In this document: piece after piece, positions 9,248 to 17,468 of the stretch | How positions within the stretch are numbered: the first letter of the stretch is position 1 | How the letters are laid out: each line of letters begins with the position of its first letter | Source of the DNA: Mycobacterium sp. 852002-51163_SCH5372311 | Lineage (GTDB): Bacteria; Actinomycetota; Actinomycetes; Mycobacteriales; Mycobacteriaceae | Reading direction: 5' to 3' | Length of the DNA stretch: 64,000 nt | Assembly (NCBI RefSeq): GCF_001667115.1 | Contig: NZ_LZIJ01000073.1 | Coordinates: 30,296 to 94,295, forward strand | Translations under genes and position numbers: made by a program | Notes under the pieces: generated by a model | Seen by the model: only the letters and a program-made list of their open reading frames with translations | What the model was told of the DNA's origin: nothing | The model's database searches: none

Positions 9248-10174
9248 ATGGGTTGGTACTTAGTGCGCCGGATCGCTGCCATGGTGCCGGTCTTCCTCGG
9301 TGCCACGCTATTGATCTACGCCATGGTGTTCCTGTTACCCGGTGATCCGCTGGCCGCGATGGCCGGAGACCGGCCGTTGACCCCTGCTGTGGCCGCACAG
9401 CTGCGCGCCCGCTACCACCTCGACGATCCCTTTCTGTTGCAGTATCTGCGCTACCTCGGCGGTGTCATGCATGGCGACTTGGGTCGCGCCTACTCCGGCC
9501 TGCCGGTCAGTGCCGTTCTGGCGCATGCGTTTCCGGTGACTATCAGGCTGGCGTTGATCGCACTGGCAGTGGAGGCGGTGCTGGGGATCGGTTTCGGCGT
9601 GATCGCCGGCCTGCGTCAGGGCGGTGTCTTCGATGCCACAGTCCTGGTCACCGGTCTTGTCATCATCGCGGTCCCGATCTTTGTGCTCGGCTTTCTGGCG
9701 CAATTCGTCTTCGGGGTCCGACTGGGCATCGCACCCGTCACCGTCGGTGAAAGGGCAAGCTTCACCCGCCTTTTGCTACCTGGAATCGTCCTGGGCTCGG
9801 TGTCATTCGCCTACGTGGTGCGCTTGACCCGGTCGGCGGTTGCCGCCAATGCGCACGCGGACTATGTCCGCACCGCCACCGCCAAGGGCTTGTCGCGGCC
9901 TCGGGTGGTGACGGTACACATCCTGCGCAATTCGTTGATCCCGGTGGTGACCTTCCTCGGTGCAGATCTGGGGGCGCTGATGGGCGGAGCGATTGTGACC
10001 GAAGGCATCTTCAACATCCATGGCGTCGGAGGGGTGTTGTATCAGGCGGTAACCAGGCAGGAGGCGCCAACGGTGGTGTCGGTGGTGACGGTGCTGGTGC
10101 TCATCTATCTGATCACCAACCTATTGGTGGACCTGCTCTACGCGGCGCTCGACCCGAGGATCCGGTATGGCTGA
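9248..10174 (+). CDS. dppB: Peptide ABC transporter permease
   Basis: An inner-membrane permease of 308 residues with six predicted membrane segments. The N terminus MGWYLVRRIAAMVPVFLGATLLIYAMVFLLPGDP is typical of DppB/OppB, and the EAA loop (YVRTATAKGLSRPRV) that contacts the ATPase is intact. It begins one base after dppA and its 3' end overlaps dppC by eight bases, so expression is coupled. Confidence 0.95.
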   Translation: MGWYLVRRIAAMVPVFLGATLLIYAMVFLLPGDPLAAMAGDRPLTPAVAAQLRARYHLDDPFLLQYLRYLGGVMHGDLGRAYSGLPVSAVLAHAFPVTIRLALIALAVEAVLGIGFGVIAGLRQGGVFDATVLVTGLVIIAVPIFVLGFLAQFVFGVRLGIAPVTVGERASFTRLLLPGIVLGSVSFAYVVRLTRSAVAANAHADYVRTATAKGLSRPRVVTVHILRNSLIPVVTFLGADLGALMGGAIVTEGIFNIHGVGGVLYQAVTRQEAPTVVSVVTVLVLIYLITNLLVDLLYAALDPRIRYG

Positions 10175-11030
10175 GACGCACAGCTTCTGGCGCGACACCT
10201 GGCGCAATCTGCGCCGCCGGCCGAAGTTCGTTGTCGCCGCCGCGCTCATCTTATTCGTCGTCGTCGTTGCCGGGTTTCCGGCTTTGTTCACCGCAGCCGA
10301 CCCGACCTACGCCGATCCCAGCCAGAGCCTGCAGCCGCCGTCGGCGGCACACTGGTTCGGCACCGACCTGCAGGGCCACGACATTTACGCGCGCACGGTC
10401 TACGGTGCGCGGGCGTCTGTCACCGTGGGACTGGGAGCCACCTTGGCGGTGTTCGTCGTCGGCGGGGCCTTGGGAGCCCTGGCGGGCTTCTACGGCAGCT
10501 GGATCGACGCCGTCATCTCCCGTATCACCGACGTGTTCTTCGGATTGCCGCTGCTGCTGGCCGCCATCGTGCTCATGCAGGTCATGCACCACCGGACGGT
10601 CTGGACCGTGATCGCCATCCTGGCCTTGTTCGGCTGGCCGCAAGTGGCCAGAATCTCCCGCGGGGCGGTCCTCGAAGTACGGGCCAGCGACTATGTGCTG
10701 GCGGCTAAAGCTCTGGGACTGAGCAGAATTCAAATCTTGCTGCGGCATGCGCTGCCCAACGCCATCGGGCCGGTTATCGCCGTGGCCACAATTGCTCTGG
10801 GCGCGTTCATCGTCACCGAGGCGACGTTGTCCTACCTGGGGGTGGGTCTGCCGACATCGGTAGTTTCGTGGGGCGGCGATATCAACATAGGGCAGACCAG
10901 GCTGCGGGCCGGCTCGCCGATATTGTTCTATCCCGCAGGCGCACTGGCGATCACCGTGCTGGCTTTCATGATGATGGGTGACGTCCTGCGGGACGCCCTT
11001 GATCCGGCATCACGGGCGTGGCGGGCATGA
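10167..11030 (+). CDS. dppC: Peptide ABC transporter permease
   Basis: The second permease, 287 residues. An N-terminal membrane segment (VVAAALILFVVVVAGFPALF) is followed by the OppC/DppC signature HWFGTDLQGHDIYARTVYG and five more segments. The EAA loop is visible as YVLAAKALGLSRIQIL. It overlaps dppB by eight bases and dppD by four (ATGA). Confidence 0.95.
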   Translation: MAETHSFWRDTWRNLRRRPKFVVAAALILFVVVVAGFPALFTAADPTYADPSQSLQPPSAAHWFGTDLQGHDIYARTVYGARASVTVGLGATLAVFVVGGALGALAGFYGSWIDAVISRITDVFFGLPLLLAAIVLMQVMHHRTVWTVIAILALFGWPQVARISRGAVLEVRASDYVLAAKALGLSRIQILLRHALPNAIGPVIAVATIALGAFIVTEATLSYLGVGLPTSVVSWGGDINIGQTRLRAGSPILFYPAGALAITVLAFMMMGDVLRDALDPASRAWRA

Positions 11031-12655
11031 ACGCCGACCCTCCGCTGTTGTCGGTCGAGGGTCTCGAAGTCAGGTTCGGCGGCCAGGAACCCGCGGTTTG
11101 TGGATTGGATCTGACCGTGCTTCGTGGTCAAACCGTCGCCGTGGTAGGCGAATCCGGATCGGGGAAATCTACCGCGGCCGCGGCGATCCTCGGCCTGCTG
11201 GCGCCGGGCGGGCGAATAACCGCCGGCCGCATCGCTTTCGACGGCCGAGACATCGCGTCGTCCGATCGGAAAGCCGACTCTCGACTGCTGCGGTCCATTC
11301 GGGGCAGAGACATCGGCTATGTGCCGCAGGATCCGATGACCAATCTCAACCCAGTCTGGAAGGTCGGCTTCCAGATCCGGGAAGCCTTGCGGGTCAACAC
11401 CGATGGGCGCGACGCGCGACGACGGGCGGTGGAATTGCTTGCCGAGGCCGGTATGCCCGACCCGCAGAAGCAGGCGGGCAGGTACCCGCATCAGCTGTCC
11501 GGCGGAATGTGCCAGCGCGCGCTGATCGCCATCGGCCTGGCGGGCCGACCCCGGCTGCTGATCGCCGACGAGCCGACATCCGCGCTGGACGTCACCGTGC
11601 AGCGGCAGGTGCTCGACCATCTGCAACGCCTCACAACCGAATTGGGCACCGCTCTGCTGCTGATCACGCACGATCTGGCGCTGGCCGCCGAGCGGGCCGA
11701 GGCCGTCGTCGTCGTCCATCGCGGCAAGGTGGTGGAATCCGGTGCGGCACAGCAGATCCTGCGCAGCCCCGAACACGAGTACACCCGGCGGCTGGTGGCC
11801 GCGGCTCCGTCGCTTATTGCGACCCGCCGCCGGGAGCGGGCTGTGCAGGCCGAATTCGACGACATTCTCGTTGCGTCAGAGCTGACCAAGGTCTACCGGG
11901 AGTCGCACGGCGCGCCTTGGCGGCGAACGGAATTCCGTGCCGTCGACGCCGTGTCATTCCGGCTACGACGGGCGAGCACCCTGGCGATCGTCGGAGAGTC
12001 CGGGTCGGGAAAGTCAACGCTGGCGCGGATGGTCCTCGGTCTGCTGCGACCCACGTCGGGCACGGTGGTTTTCGGCGGCACTGAGATCACCGACCACCTT
12101 GGCCGGGACGGAGCGCTTGCCTTCCGCCGGCGGATCCAGCCGGTATTGCAGAATCCCTACAGCAGTCTGGACCCCAGATACACGGTGTATCGCGCCATCG
12201 AGGAACCGTTACGGATCCACCGGATCGGCGATCGCAGGCAACGGGAGCACGCGGTGCGGGAACTGGTCGACCAGGTGGCACTGCCGTCGTCGGTCTTGGG
12301 CCGGCTGCCCCGTGAGCTGTCGGGTGGTCAGCGGCAACGGGTGGCGATCGCTCGGGCACTTGCGCTGCGCCCGGAGGTACTCGTGTGCGACGAGGCGGTG
12401 TCGGCACTCGACGTGCTGGTACAGGCGCAGATTCTTGATCTGCTGACCGATCTGCAGACCCAACTGGGCCTGACCTACCTGTTCATCAGTCACGACTTGG
12501 CTGTGATCCGGCAGATCGCCGACGACGTGCTGGTGATGCGCGCCGGGCGGGTGGTCGAACGTGCGCCCACCGAAGAGCTGTTCAGCCGGCCCGGCCATGA
12601 GTACACCCGCGAGCTGCTGCAGGCCATTCCCGGCGCCTCGGCACGTTCCCGATAG
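11027..12655 (+). CDS. dppD: Peptide ABC transporter ATPase, two fused nucleotide-binding domains
   Basis: A double ATPase of 542 residues, equivalent to DppD plus DppF fused. The first NBD has Walker A GESGSGKST, signature LSGGMCQRAL (Cys at the position usually Arg) and Walker B LLIADEPTSALD. The second has Walker A GESGSGKST, signature LSGGQRQRVA and Walker B VLVCDEAVSALD, where Glu is followed by Ala-Val instead of Pro-Thr. ATG is chosen because it forms ATGA with the dppC stop; a GTG nine bases upstream is the alternative. It is the last transporter gene, followed after twelve bases by the Fic-like gene. Confidence 0.95.
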   Translation: MNADPPLLSVEGLEVRFGGQEPAVCGLDLTVLRGQTVAVVGESGSGKSTAAAAILGLLAPGGRITAGRIAFDGRDIASSDRKADSRLLRSIRGRDIGYVPQDPMTNLNPVWKVGFQIREALRVNTDGRDARRRAVELLAEAGMPDPQKQAGRYPHQLSGGMCQRALIAIGLAGRPRLLIADEPTSALDVTVQRQVLDHLQRLTTELGTALLLITHDLALAAERAEAVVVVHRGKVVESGAAQQILRSPEHEYTRRLVAAAPSLIATRRRERAVQAEFDDILVASELTKVYRESHGAPWRRTEFRAVDAVSFRLRRASTLAIVGESGSGKSTLARMVLGLLRPTSGTVVFGGTEITDHLGRDGALAFRRRIQPVLQNPYSSLDPRYTVYRAIEEPLRIHRIGDRRQREHAVRELVDQVALPSSVLGRLPRELSGGQRQRVAIARALALRPEVLVCDEAVSALDVLVQAQILDLLTDLQTQLGLTYLFISHDLAVIRQIADDVLVMRAGRVVERAPTEELFSRPGHEYTRELLQAIPGASARSR

Positions 12656-12667
12656 GCTTGGCAACTC

Positions 12668-13447
12668 GTGACGGCTGACCCGCTGGCTCCGCTGATGGAG
12701 TTGCCTGGCGTCGCCGAGGCCAGTGACCGGGCCCGCGACGCGCTGGGCCGGGCCCACCGGCACCGCGCCAACCTGCGGGGCTGGCCGGTGACGGCTGCCG
12801 AGTCGGCGTTGCGGGCGGCGCGGGCGTCGTCGGTGCTCGACGGCGGTCCGGTGCGCCTGGACGATCTCGCGGACTCGGCCGGACCGGAGTCGGGCGTCAG
12901 CGATCCCGTCTTCGGTGGAGCGCTGCGGGTGGCCCAGGCGCTGGAAGGCGGCGGAGGCACCCTGGTCGCGGTGTGGCAGCGGGCTCCGTTGCAAGCGCTG
13001 GCGCGCCTGCACATGCTGGCCGCCGCGGACCAGGTCGATGCGGATCGTCTGGGGCGTCCCCGCACCGAGCCCGAGATCGGGCCCCGACTGGAATTGCTCG
13101 CTGAGCTGGTGACCGGTCGCACCGAGGCGTCCGCGCCGGTGGTTGCCGCGGTCGCACACGGAGAGCTGCTGACGCTCAAGCCTTTCGGTAGCGCGGACGG
13201 CGTCGTCGCCCGCGCGGTGTCGCGGCTGGTGACCATCGCGAGCGGGCTGGACCCGCACGGGCTGGGGGTGCCGGAAGTGCGATGGATGCGCCAAGCCGCC
13301 GACTATCGCGACGCCGCGCGCGGTTTCGCGGAAGGCACGCCGAAAGGCGTGGGGGCGTGGCTGCTGCTGTGTTGCCGCGCGCTACAGGCCGGCGCGGAAG
13401 AGGCACTTTCGATTGCGGAGTCGTTGCCGACGAATCCGAAAAAATAG
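12668..13447 (+). CDS. Degenerate Fic-fold protein (Rv3662c-like)
   Basis: A 259-residue protein usually left as hypothetical or loosely called oxidoreductase. The order of motifs matches a Fic protein: ASSVLDGGPVRLDDL near residues 55-69 resembles the inhibitory [ST]xxxE[GN] region, ALARLHMLAAADQ plus LGRPR resembles the first core helix, and ELLTLKPFGSADGVVARAV near residues 163-181 aligns with the catalytic HPFxxGNGRxxR. The catalytic His is Lys and the GNGR part is degraded, so AMP transfer is unlikely. Start GTG lies twelve bases after dppD, so it is probably in the dpp operon. The fold assignment is inference from motif spacing. Confidence 0.75.
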   Translation: MTADPLAPLMELPGVAEASDRARDALGRAHRHRANLRGWPVTAAESALRAARASSVLDGGPVRLDDLADSAGPESGVSDPVFGGALRVAQALEGGGGTLVAVWQRAPLQALARLHMLAAADQVDADRLGRPRTEPEIGPRLELLAELVTGRTEASAPVVAAVAHGELLTLKPFGSADGVVARAVSRLVTIASGLDPHGLGVPEVRWMRQAADYRDAARGFAEGTPKGVGAWLLLCCRALQAGAEEALSIAESLPTNPKK

Positions 13448-13479
13448 CCGACCGGTGCCGAAGATACGTCCAGAAATGT

Positions 13480-13783
13480 GAAAGCGGGCGGCGGTCCGAG
13501 GTATTCGGTCCGCCGCCCGCTAACACGGAACTCGGTTACCAGGCGTACATCCTATGGGCTGCGTGGGATGGCCTCGGCGATCTTGCGACGCTTCCGGTTG
13601 CAACCCCACCCAAAGGGCCGTCGATACCTTTCACTTTTCGCAATTACGCAGGCCCGCAACACTTCTGCCATTATCGCGGCTGTGACTCAGCGTGGGTGCC
13701 GAGAACCGTGCTAGGTGCCCGGATCGGGAGATCGAACCTTCTCTTCCGGATCGACCTAGGCCTCACCGGGCTTCCGTGTTTCC
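13480..13783 (-). ncRNA. ms1: Ms1 / MTS2823-type RNA (6S-like, RNA polymerase-binding)
   Basis: A gene-free stretch between the Fic-like gene and the HAD phosphatase gene. Reading the reverse strand, a -35 TTGGGC and -10 TAGTAG predict a start near 13783, and a very stable GC hairpin followed by TTTC ends the transcript near 13480. The predicted length is about 304 nt, matching Ms1 of M. smegmatis, which lies at the same place, as does MTS2823 in M. tuberculosis. Known role: Ms1 binds core RNA polymerase without the sigma factor in stationary phase. The ends are inferred. Nothing coding is seen from 13448 to 13891. Confidence 0.85.
13484..13520 (-). terminator. Strong intrinsic terminator of Ms1
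   Basis: An inverted repeat with arms GCGGGCGGCGG and CCGCCGCCCGC and an inner CCGA/TCGG pair. On the reverse strand it is followed by TTTC, so it ends Ms1. It may also stop read-through from the dpp operon on the other strand, although no T-run follows there. Confidence 0.8.
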
Positions 13784-13789
13784 TTTGTA

Positions 13790-13819
13790 CTACTAGACCC
13801 TTGGCACAGCAAGGCCCAA
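13790..13819 (-). promoter_or_regulatory. Predicted Ms1 promoter
   Basis: On the reverse strand TTGGGC (13814-13819) and TAGTAG (13790-13795) are 18 bases apart, a sigma-A-like arrangement. The start expected about seven bases on gives an RNA of the known Ms1 length. Confidence 0.55.
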
Positions 13820-13891
13820 TTGAGTGAATGTTGCGAAGGGGCTTTGAATTTGCGCGCTTGCCAGTTTGCTGGCAGCTGAAGCTGCGCGGGG

Positions 13892-14749
13892 TTAGAAGGC
13901 GAACCGGCGTAGTAGCGCGTAGGTGACCGCGCCGGCGGCCACCGCGCTGATACCCACCGCGGCGGTGGTTGCGATTGCGGCACCCGAAGGTGCGGGGATG
14001 CGGTCGCGCAGCGACACCGGCCGGTCGAACGTCAGTATGGGCCAACCACGTTCGATGGCTTCTCGGCGCAGCGCGCGGTCCGGGTTGACCACGTTCGGGT
14101 GACCGACTGTCTCGAGCATCGGCAGGTCGGTGATCGAGTCCGAGTAGGCATAGCAGTGTTCCAACGCATAGCCCTCACGCGCGGCCAGCTCACGGATAGC
14201 TTGCACCTTGCCTTCGCCGTAGCAGTAGAACGCAATCTCTCCGGTGTACTTGCCGTCCTCGACGACCATCCGGGTCGCCATGGCGTGGGTGGCGCCCAAC
14301 TCGCGGGCGATCGGCCCCACGATCTCCTCACCCGACGCCGAAACCACGACCACGTCACGGCCGCAAAGCTTGTGGGCGGCGATCAGGTCCGCGGCTTCGG
14401 CAAACACCAGTGGGGTCACGATGTCGTGAAGAGTTTCGTTGACGATCGACTTCACCTGCGCCACGTCCCATCCGGCGCACATGTTGGTCATGTGGGCGCG
14501 GATCCGATCCATCTGGTCATGATCTGCCCCGGAGAGCAGGAAGATGAATTGTGCATAGCTGGACTTGAGCACAGCGCGGCGACTCAGCAGTCCCTGAGCG
14601 AAGAATGGTTTGCTGAACGCCAGCGTGCTGGACTTCGCGATGATGGTCTTGTCGAGGTCGAAAAAAGCCGCGGTGCGAGCACCGGGACCGGCGGGCGGCA
14701 CTGCTTCAGGCGAGGTTTGCTGTTGCGCGGCCGAGTCGGGAGCGGTCAC
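13892..14749 (-). CDS. HAD-family phosphatase, SerB-like, with C-terminal membrane anchor (Rv3661-like)
   Basis: A 285-residue HAD hydrolase of the IB/SerB subfamily. Motif I FFDLDKTI (nucleophile and acid Asp) is near residue 30, motif II VVVSASGEE is near 130, and motif IV YAYSDSITDLPML is near 200. The C terminus ends with a hydrophobic helix (AAIATTAAVGISAVAAGAVTY) and basic residues, so it is probably tail-anchored. The GTG start is set by TATGCT six bases upstream (leaderless). The substrate is unknown; it lacks the ACT domain of true SerB. It lies between the genes for Ms1 and 6C RNA. Confidence 0.92.
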   Translation of the reverse strand: MTAPDSAAQQQTSPEAVPPAGPGARTAAFFDLDKTIIAKSSTLAFSKPFFAQGLLSRRAVLKSSYAQFIFLLSGADHDQMDRIRAHMTNMCAGWDVAQVKSIVNETLHDIVTPLVFAEAADLIAAHKLCGRDVVVVSASGEEIVGPIARELGATHAMATRMVVEDGKYTGEIAFYCYGEGKVQAIRELAAREGYALEHCYAYSDSITDLPMLETVGHPNVVNPDRALRREAIERGWPILTFDRPVSLRDRIPAPSGAAIATTAAVGISAVAAGAVTYALLRRFAF

Positions 14750-14755
14750 GCACCC

Positions 14756-14761
14756 AGCATA
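14756..14761 (-). promoter_or_regulatory. -10 element of the leaderless HAD phosphatase gene
   Basis: TATGCT on the reverse strand is six bases before the GTG start at 14749, the standard leaderless spacing. It also decides against longer N-terminal extensions in the same frame. Confidence 0.5.
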
Positions 14762-14878
14762 GGGGGCGGGTATGACGAGGCCGCGGTCTTGCGCCCCAAA
14801 TGGCCACCGAGTCGGCCGAGGTACCCGAGGCAGGGCGTGTTTTTGCGGCTCACGGTGTCTTTTTGATACGACGACCAC

Positions 14879-14909
14879 TTGCGTTAGTGCGGACTGTCAT
14901 GTGTATAGT
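14879..14909 (+). promoter_or_regulatory. Predicted promoter of the 6C RNA
   Basis: TATAGT (14904-14909) is a good -10 box. TTGCGT (14879-14884) is a possible, widely spaced -35 at 19 bases. Transcription would start near 14916, just before the 16-bp palindrome. Confidence 0.5.
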
Positions 14910-14915
14910 AAGCAG

Positions 14916-15012
14916 TACTCGGCCTAGGCCGAGGGTGTATCAGCCCGACCCCCCGGGGCTGATACACGACGACCCTCGCCTCCTCCCCCCCTGGCGGGGG
15001 TCGTCCCTTTTC
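14916..15012 (+). ncRNA. 6C small RNA (B11 / ncRv13660c type)
   Basis: Two successive stem-loops with C-rich loops, the defining feature of the actinobacterial 6C RNA. Stem 1 pairs GTGTATCAGCCC with GGGCTGATACAC around a loop containing six C. Stem 2 pairs ACGACCC with GGGTCGT around a loop with seven C, followed by CCCTTTT, which would terminate the transcript. Length near 97 nt agrees with B11 of M. tuberculosis (about 93 nt), known from the same interval between Rv3660c and Rv3661. C-rich loops are known to base-pair with G-rich mRNA leaders. The ends are predicted. Apart from this RNA and its promoter, nothing is seen in 14750-15189. Confidence 0.85.
14918..14933. repeat. Perfect 16-bp palindrome at the 6C RNA start
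   Basis: CTCGGCCTAGGCCGAG is fully self-complementary and lies from about +3 to +18 of the predicted 6C transcript. It could be a protein operator or a 5' structure of the RNA. Confidence 0.7.
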
Positions 15013-15189
15013 TCCGGAAAATATTTCTTATACGTAGGGCGCTCGGCACAGCTAGATGTGCGTTGCGGGAATGTGCTGTCGCGCGCGGTCGCAGTGCTGG
15101 GCGGGCCAGTTTGTGCACACTTGCGTCTCTTTCCACAGATCGCTGTCTGGGACTGGCGTCCCAGCCCGCCGGCCGCCCACGCTGGGTGA

Positions 15190-16296
15190 GTGAGTAGCGA
15201 CGCGAGCAACGTAAGGATGGCTTCGGCCGGTGTGTTGGCGGTGCTGACCGACTCCGATCTGCGTGACGAGCTGGACCGCGTTGCCGCTGCCGTCGGTATC
15301 CGAGTGGTGCACCTCGGCTCAGGAGCCGCGCTGAGCAGAAGGACATGGTCGGCGGCCGCGGCCGTGGTCCTCGACCAGCCCGCGGCAGAGCGCTGTGGGC
15401 GGCTGGCGCTGCCGCGGCGTGTCCATGTCAGCGTGCTGACCGCCGCCGGACCAACGACTGCGACCTGGGAGTCGGCCATCGTCGTCGGCGCCCAGCATGT
15501 GCTGAGATTGCCCGGCCAAGAGGCCGAACTGGTCCACGAGTTGGCCGAAGCGGCCGAATCGGCGCGCGACGACGCTGCCCGTGGAGACGTCGTCGCTGTG
15601 GTCGGCGGCTGCGGCGGCGCGGGCGCGTCGTTGTTTGCGGTCGCACTCGCGCTCGCGGCCACCGACGCGCTCCTGGTGGACCTCGATGGGTGGGGTGGTG
15701 GCATCGACCTGTTGGTCGGCGGAGAGGGCGTGCCCGGTGTGCGTTGGCCCGACCTGTCATTACAGAGCGGCCGGCTGAATTGGTCGGCCATGCGTGAAGC
15801 GCTGCCCCGCCATCGCGGGATCACCGTGCTCTCCGGCACCAGACGCGGGTACGAGGTCGAAGCGGGGCCGGCGGACGCTGTCATCGACGCTGGCCGCCGT
15901 GGCGGAGTCACCGTGGTATGCGATCTGCCCCGCAACCTGACCGATGCCACCCAGACCGCCTTGGACACAGCTGATCTCGTAGTACTGGTGAGCCCGTGCG
16001 ATGTGCGTTCGTGCGCGGCGTCCGCGACCCTCGCTCCGATGCTCGCCGCGATCAATCCCAACGTCGGCCTGGTCGTCCGGGGACCGTCACCGGGTGGATT
16101 GCGCGCAGCAGAGGTGGCAGACATCGCGGGTCTGCCGCTGCTGGCCTCGATGAGAGCCCAGCCGTGCCTAGCCGAGCAGCTGGAACACGGTGGCCTGCGC
16201 TTGCGGCGTGGCTCCCCGTTGGCGGTGGCGGCTCGTCGGGTGCTCGGTGTGCTGCCGGCACGTCCGGGCACAATGCAGAACGGCAGGGCGGCGTGA
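15190..16296 (+). CDS. ssd: Septum-site-determining / CpaE-like protein (Rv3660c-like)
   Basis: A MinD/CpaE-superfamily protein of 368 residues at the head of the Tad operon. An N-terminal receiver-like part (SAGVLAVLTDSDLRDELDRV) is followed by the ATPase-like domain. The deviant Walker A region reads VVGGCGGAGASLFA and lacks the usual Lys, so nucleotide hydrolysis is doubtful, but LLVDLDGWGGG corresponds to the following Asp motif. CpaE-type proteins position Tad machines; M. tuberculosis Ssd has been linked to septum regulation (known). Start GTG; an ATG nine codons later is possible. Its stop overlaps the tadA GTG (GTGA). Confidence 0.87.
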   Translation: MSSDASNVRMASAGVLAVLTDSDLRDELDRVAAAVGIRVVHLGSGAALSRRTWSAAAAVVLDQPAAERCGRLALPRRVHVSVLTAAGPTTATWESAIVVGAQHVLRLPGQEAELVHELAEAAESARDDAARGDVVAVVGGCGGAGASLFAVALALAATDALLVDLDGWGGGIDLLVGGEGVPGVRWPDLSLQSGRLNWSAMREALPRHRGITVLSGTRRGYEVEAGPADAVIDAGRRGGVTVVCDLPRNLTDATQTALDTADLVVLVSPCDVRSCAASATLAPMLAAINPNVGLVVRGPSPGGLRAAEVADIAGLPLLASMRAQPCLAEQLEHGGLRLRRGSPLAVAARRVLGVLPARPGTMQNGRAA

Positions 16297-17468
16297 GCGG
16301 GTCGCTGATCGAACGGGTGCGGGAGCGGCTGGCCGCGGAACCCGCCTTGCCGGGGTCGCGGCTGGGGCCCGCTGTGGTGGCCGCCGCGATACGGGCCGAG
16401 TCTGGCGGAGTGCTCGGCGATACCGAGGTTCTCGCCAATCTTCGGGTCTTACAGACCGAACTGACCGGCGCCGGAATCCTCGAACCGCTGCTGCGTGCCG
16501 ACGGCACCACCGACGTTCTGGTCACCGCGCCGGATGCGGTGTGGGTCGACGACGGAAACGGACTGCGCCGCAGCGAAATTCGGTTCGCCGATGAGGCGGC
16601 GGTGCGGCGATTGGCGCAGCGGCTGGCCTTGGCCGCCGGCCGCCGCCTCGACGACGCGCAACCCTGGGTGGACGGCCAGCTAACCTCAATCGGCGGTGGA
16701 GAGTTCGCGGTGCGGCTGCACGCGGTGCTGCCGCCCATCGCGGCCGCGGGCACCTGCCTGTCGTTGCGGGTGCTGCGGCCCGCCACTCAGGATCTGGCAG
16801 CCCTGACCGCGGCCGGCGCGATCGAGCCGCAGGCTGCTGCGCTGGTCGCCGACATCATCGCCGCGCGGCTCGCATTTCTGGTGTGCGGCGGCACCGGGGC
16901 CGGAAAGACAACTTTGTTGGCGGCCATGCTGGGCGCGGTAGCTCCCAATGAGCGCATCGTCTGCGTCGAAGATGCCGCCGAGCTGGCACCCCGGCATCCG
17001 CATTTGGTCAAGCTGGTCGCGCGATGTGCGAACGTCGAAGGCGTCGGGCAGGTGCCAGTGCGCCAGCTGGTTCGTCAAGCGCTGCGGATGCGGCCGGACC
17101 GCATCGTGGTCGGCGAGGTCAGGGGCGCCGAGGTGGTCGATCTGCTGACGGCGCTGAACACCGGCCACGACGGCGGGGCGGGCACCGTGCACGCCAACAA
17201 TCCGGGCGAGGTTCCCGCGCGGCTGGAGGCGCTGGGCGCGCTCGGCGGTCTCGACCGGGCCGCGCTGCACAGCCAGCTCGCCGCCGCCGTCCAGGTGCTG
17301 CTGCACGTCGCTCGGGACCGCTTCGGGCGGCGTCGGCTCGCAGAGATCGCCGTGCTGCGCCCGGCGGAAGGGACAGTTCGGGCGGTCACCGTGTGGCATG
17401 CCGACCGGGGAATGACCGAGGACGCGGGTGATCTGCAGCGCCTACTGCGAAGCCGAATATCGTCGTGA
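16293..17468 (+). CDS. tadA: Tad secretion ATPase TadA (CpaF family)
   Basis: The secretion ATPase that powers Flp pilus assembly, 391 residues. Motifs: Walker A CGGTGAGKTTLLAAML, Walker B MRPDRIVVGEVRGAE, and the Asp box IVCVEDAAEL. His residues in TGHDGGAGTVHANN match the family. The GTG start overlaps the ssd stop by four bases, giving the expected N terminus SGSLIERVRERL; the frame is open further upstream inside ssd but without domain features. It overlaps tadB by four bases. Confidence 0.94.
   Translation: MSGSLIERVRERLAAEPALPGSRLGPAVVAAAIRAESGGVLGDTEVLANLRVLQTELTGAGILEPLLRADGTTDVLVTAPDAVWVDDGNGLRRSEIRFADEAAVRRLAQRLALAAGRRLDDAQPWVDGQLTSIGGGEFAVRLHAVLPPIAAAGTCLSLRVLRPATQDLAALTAAGAIEPQAAALVADIIAARLAFLVCGGTGAGKTTLLAAMLGAVAPNERIVCVEDAAELAPRHPHLVKLVARCANVEGVGQVPVRQLVRQALRMRPDRIVVGEVRGAEVVDLLTALNTGHDGGAGTVHANNPGEVPARLEALGALGGLDRAALHSQLAAAVQVLLHVARDRFGRRRLAEIAVLRPAEGTVRAVTVWHADRGMTEDAGDLQRLLRSRISS

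Noticed and set aside
13690..13811. Possible tRNA on the reverse strand (GGTTCGATC-like T-loop)
   Set aside because: No acceptor or T-stem pairing could be built; the segment is better explained as the 5' part of Ms1 RNA.
14940..16271. 443-codon frame antisense to ssd
   Set aside because: Ser/Thr/Arg-rich, no motifs; ssd on the other strand has the CpaE features and overlaps tadA correctly.
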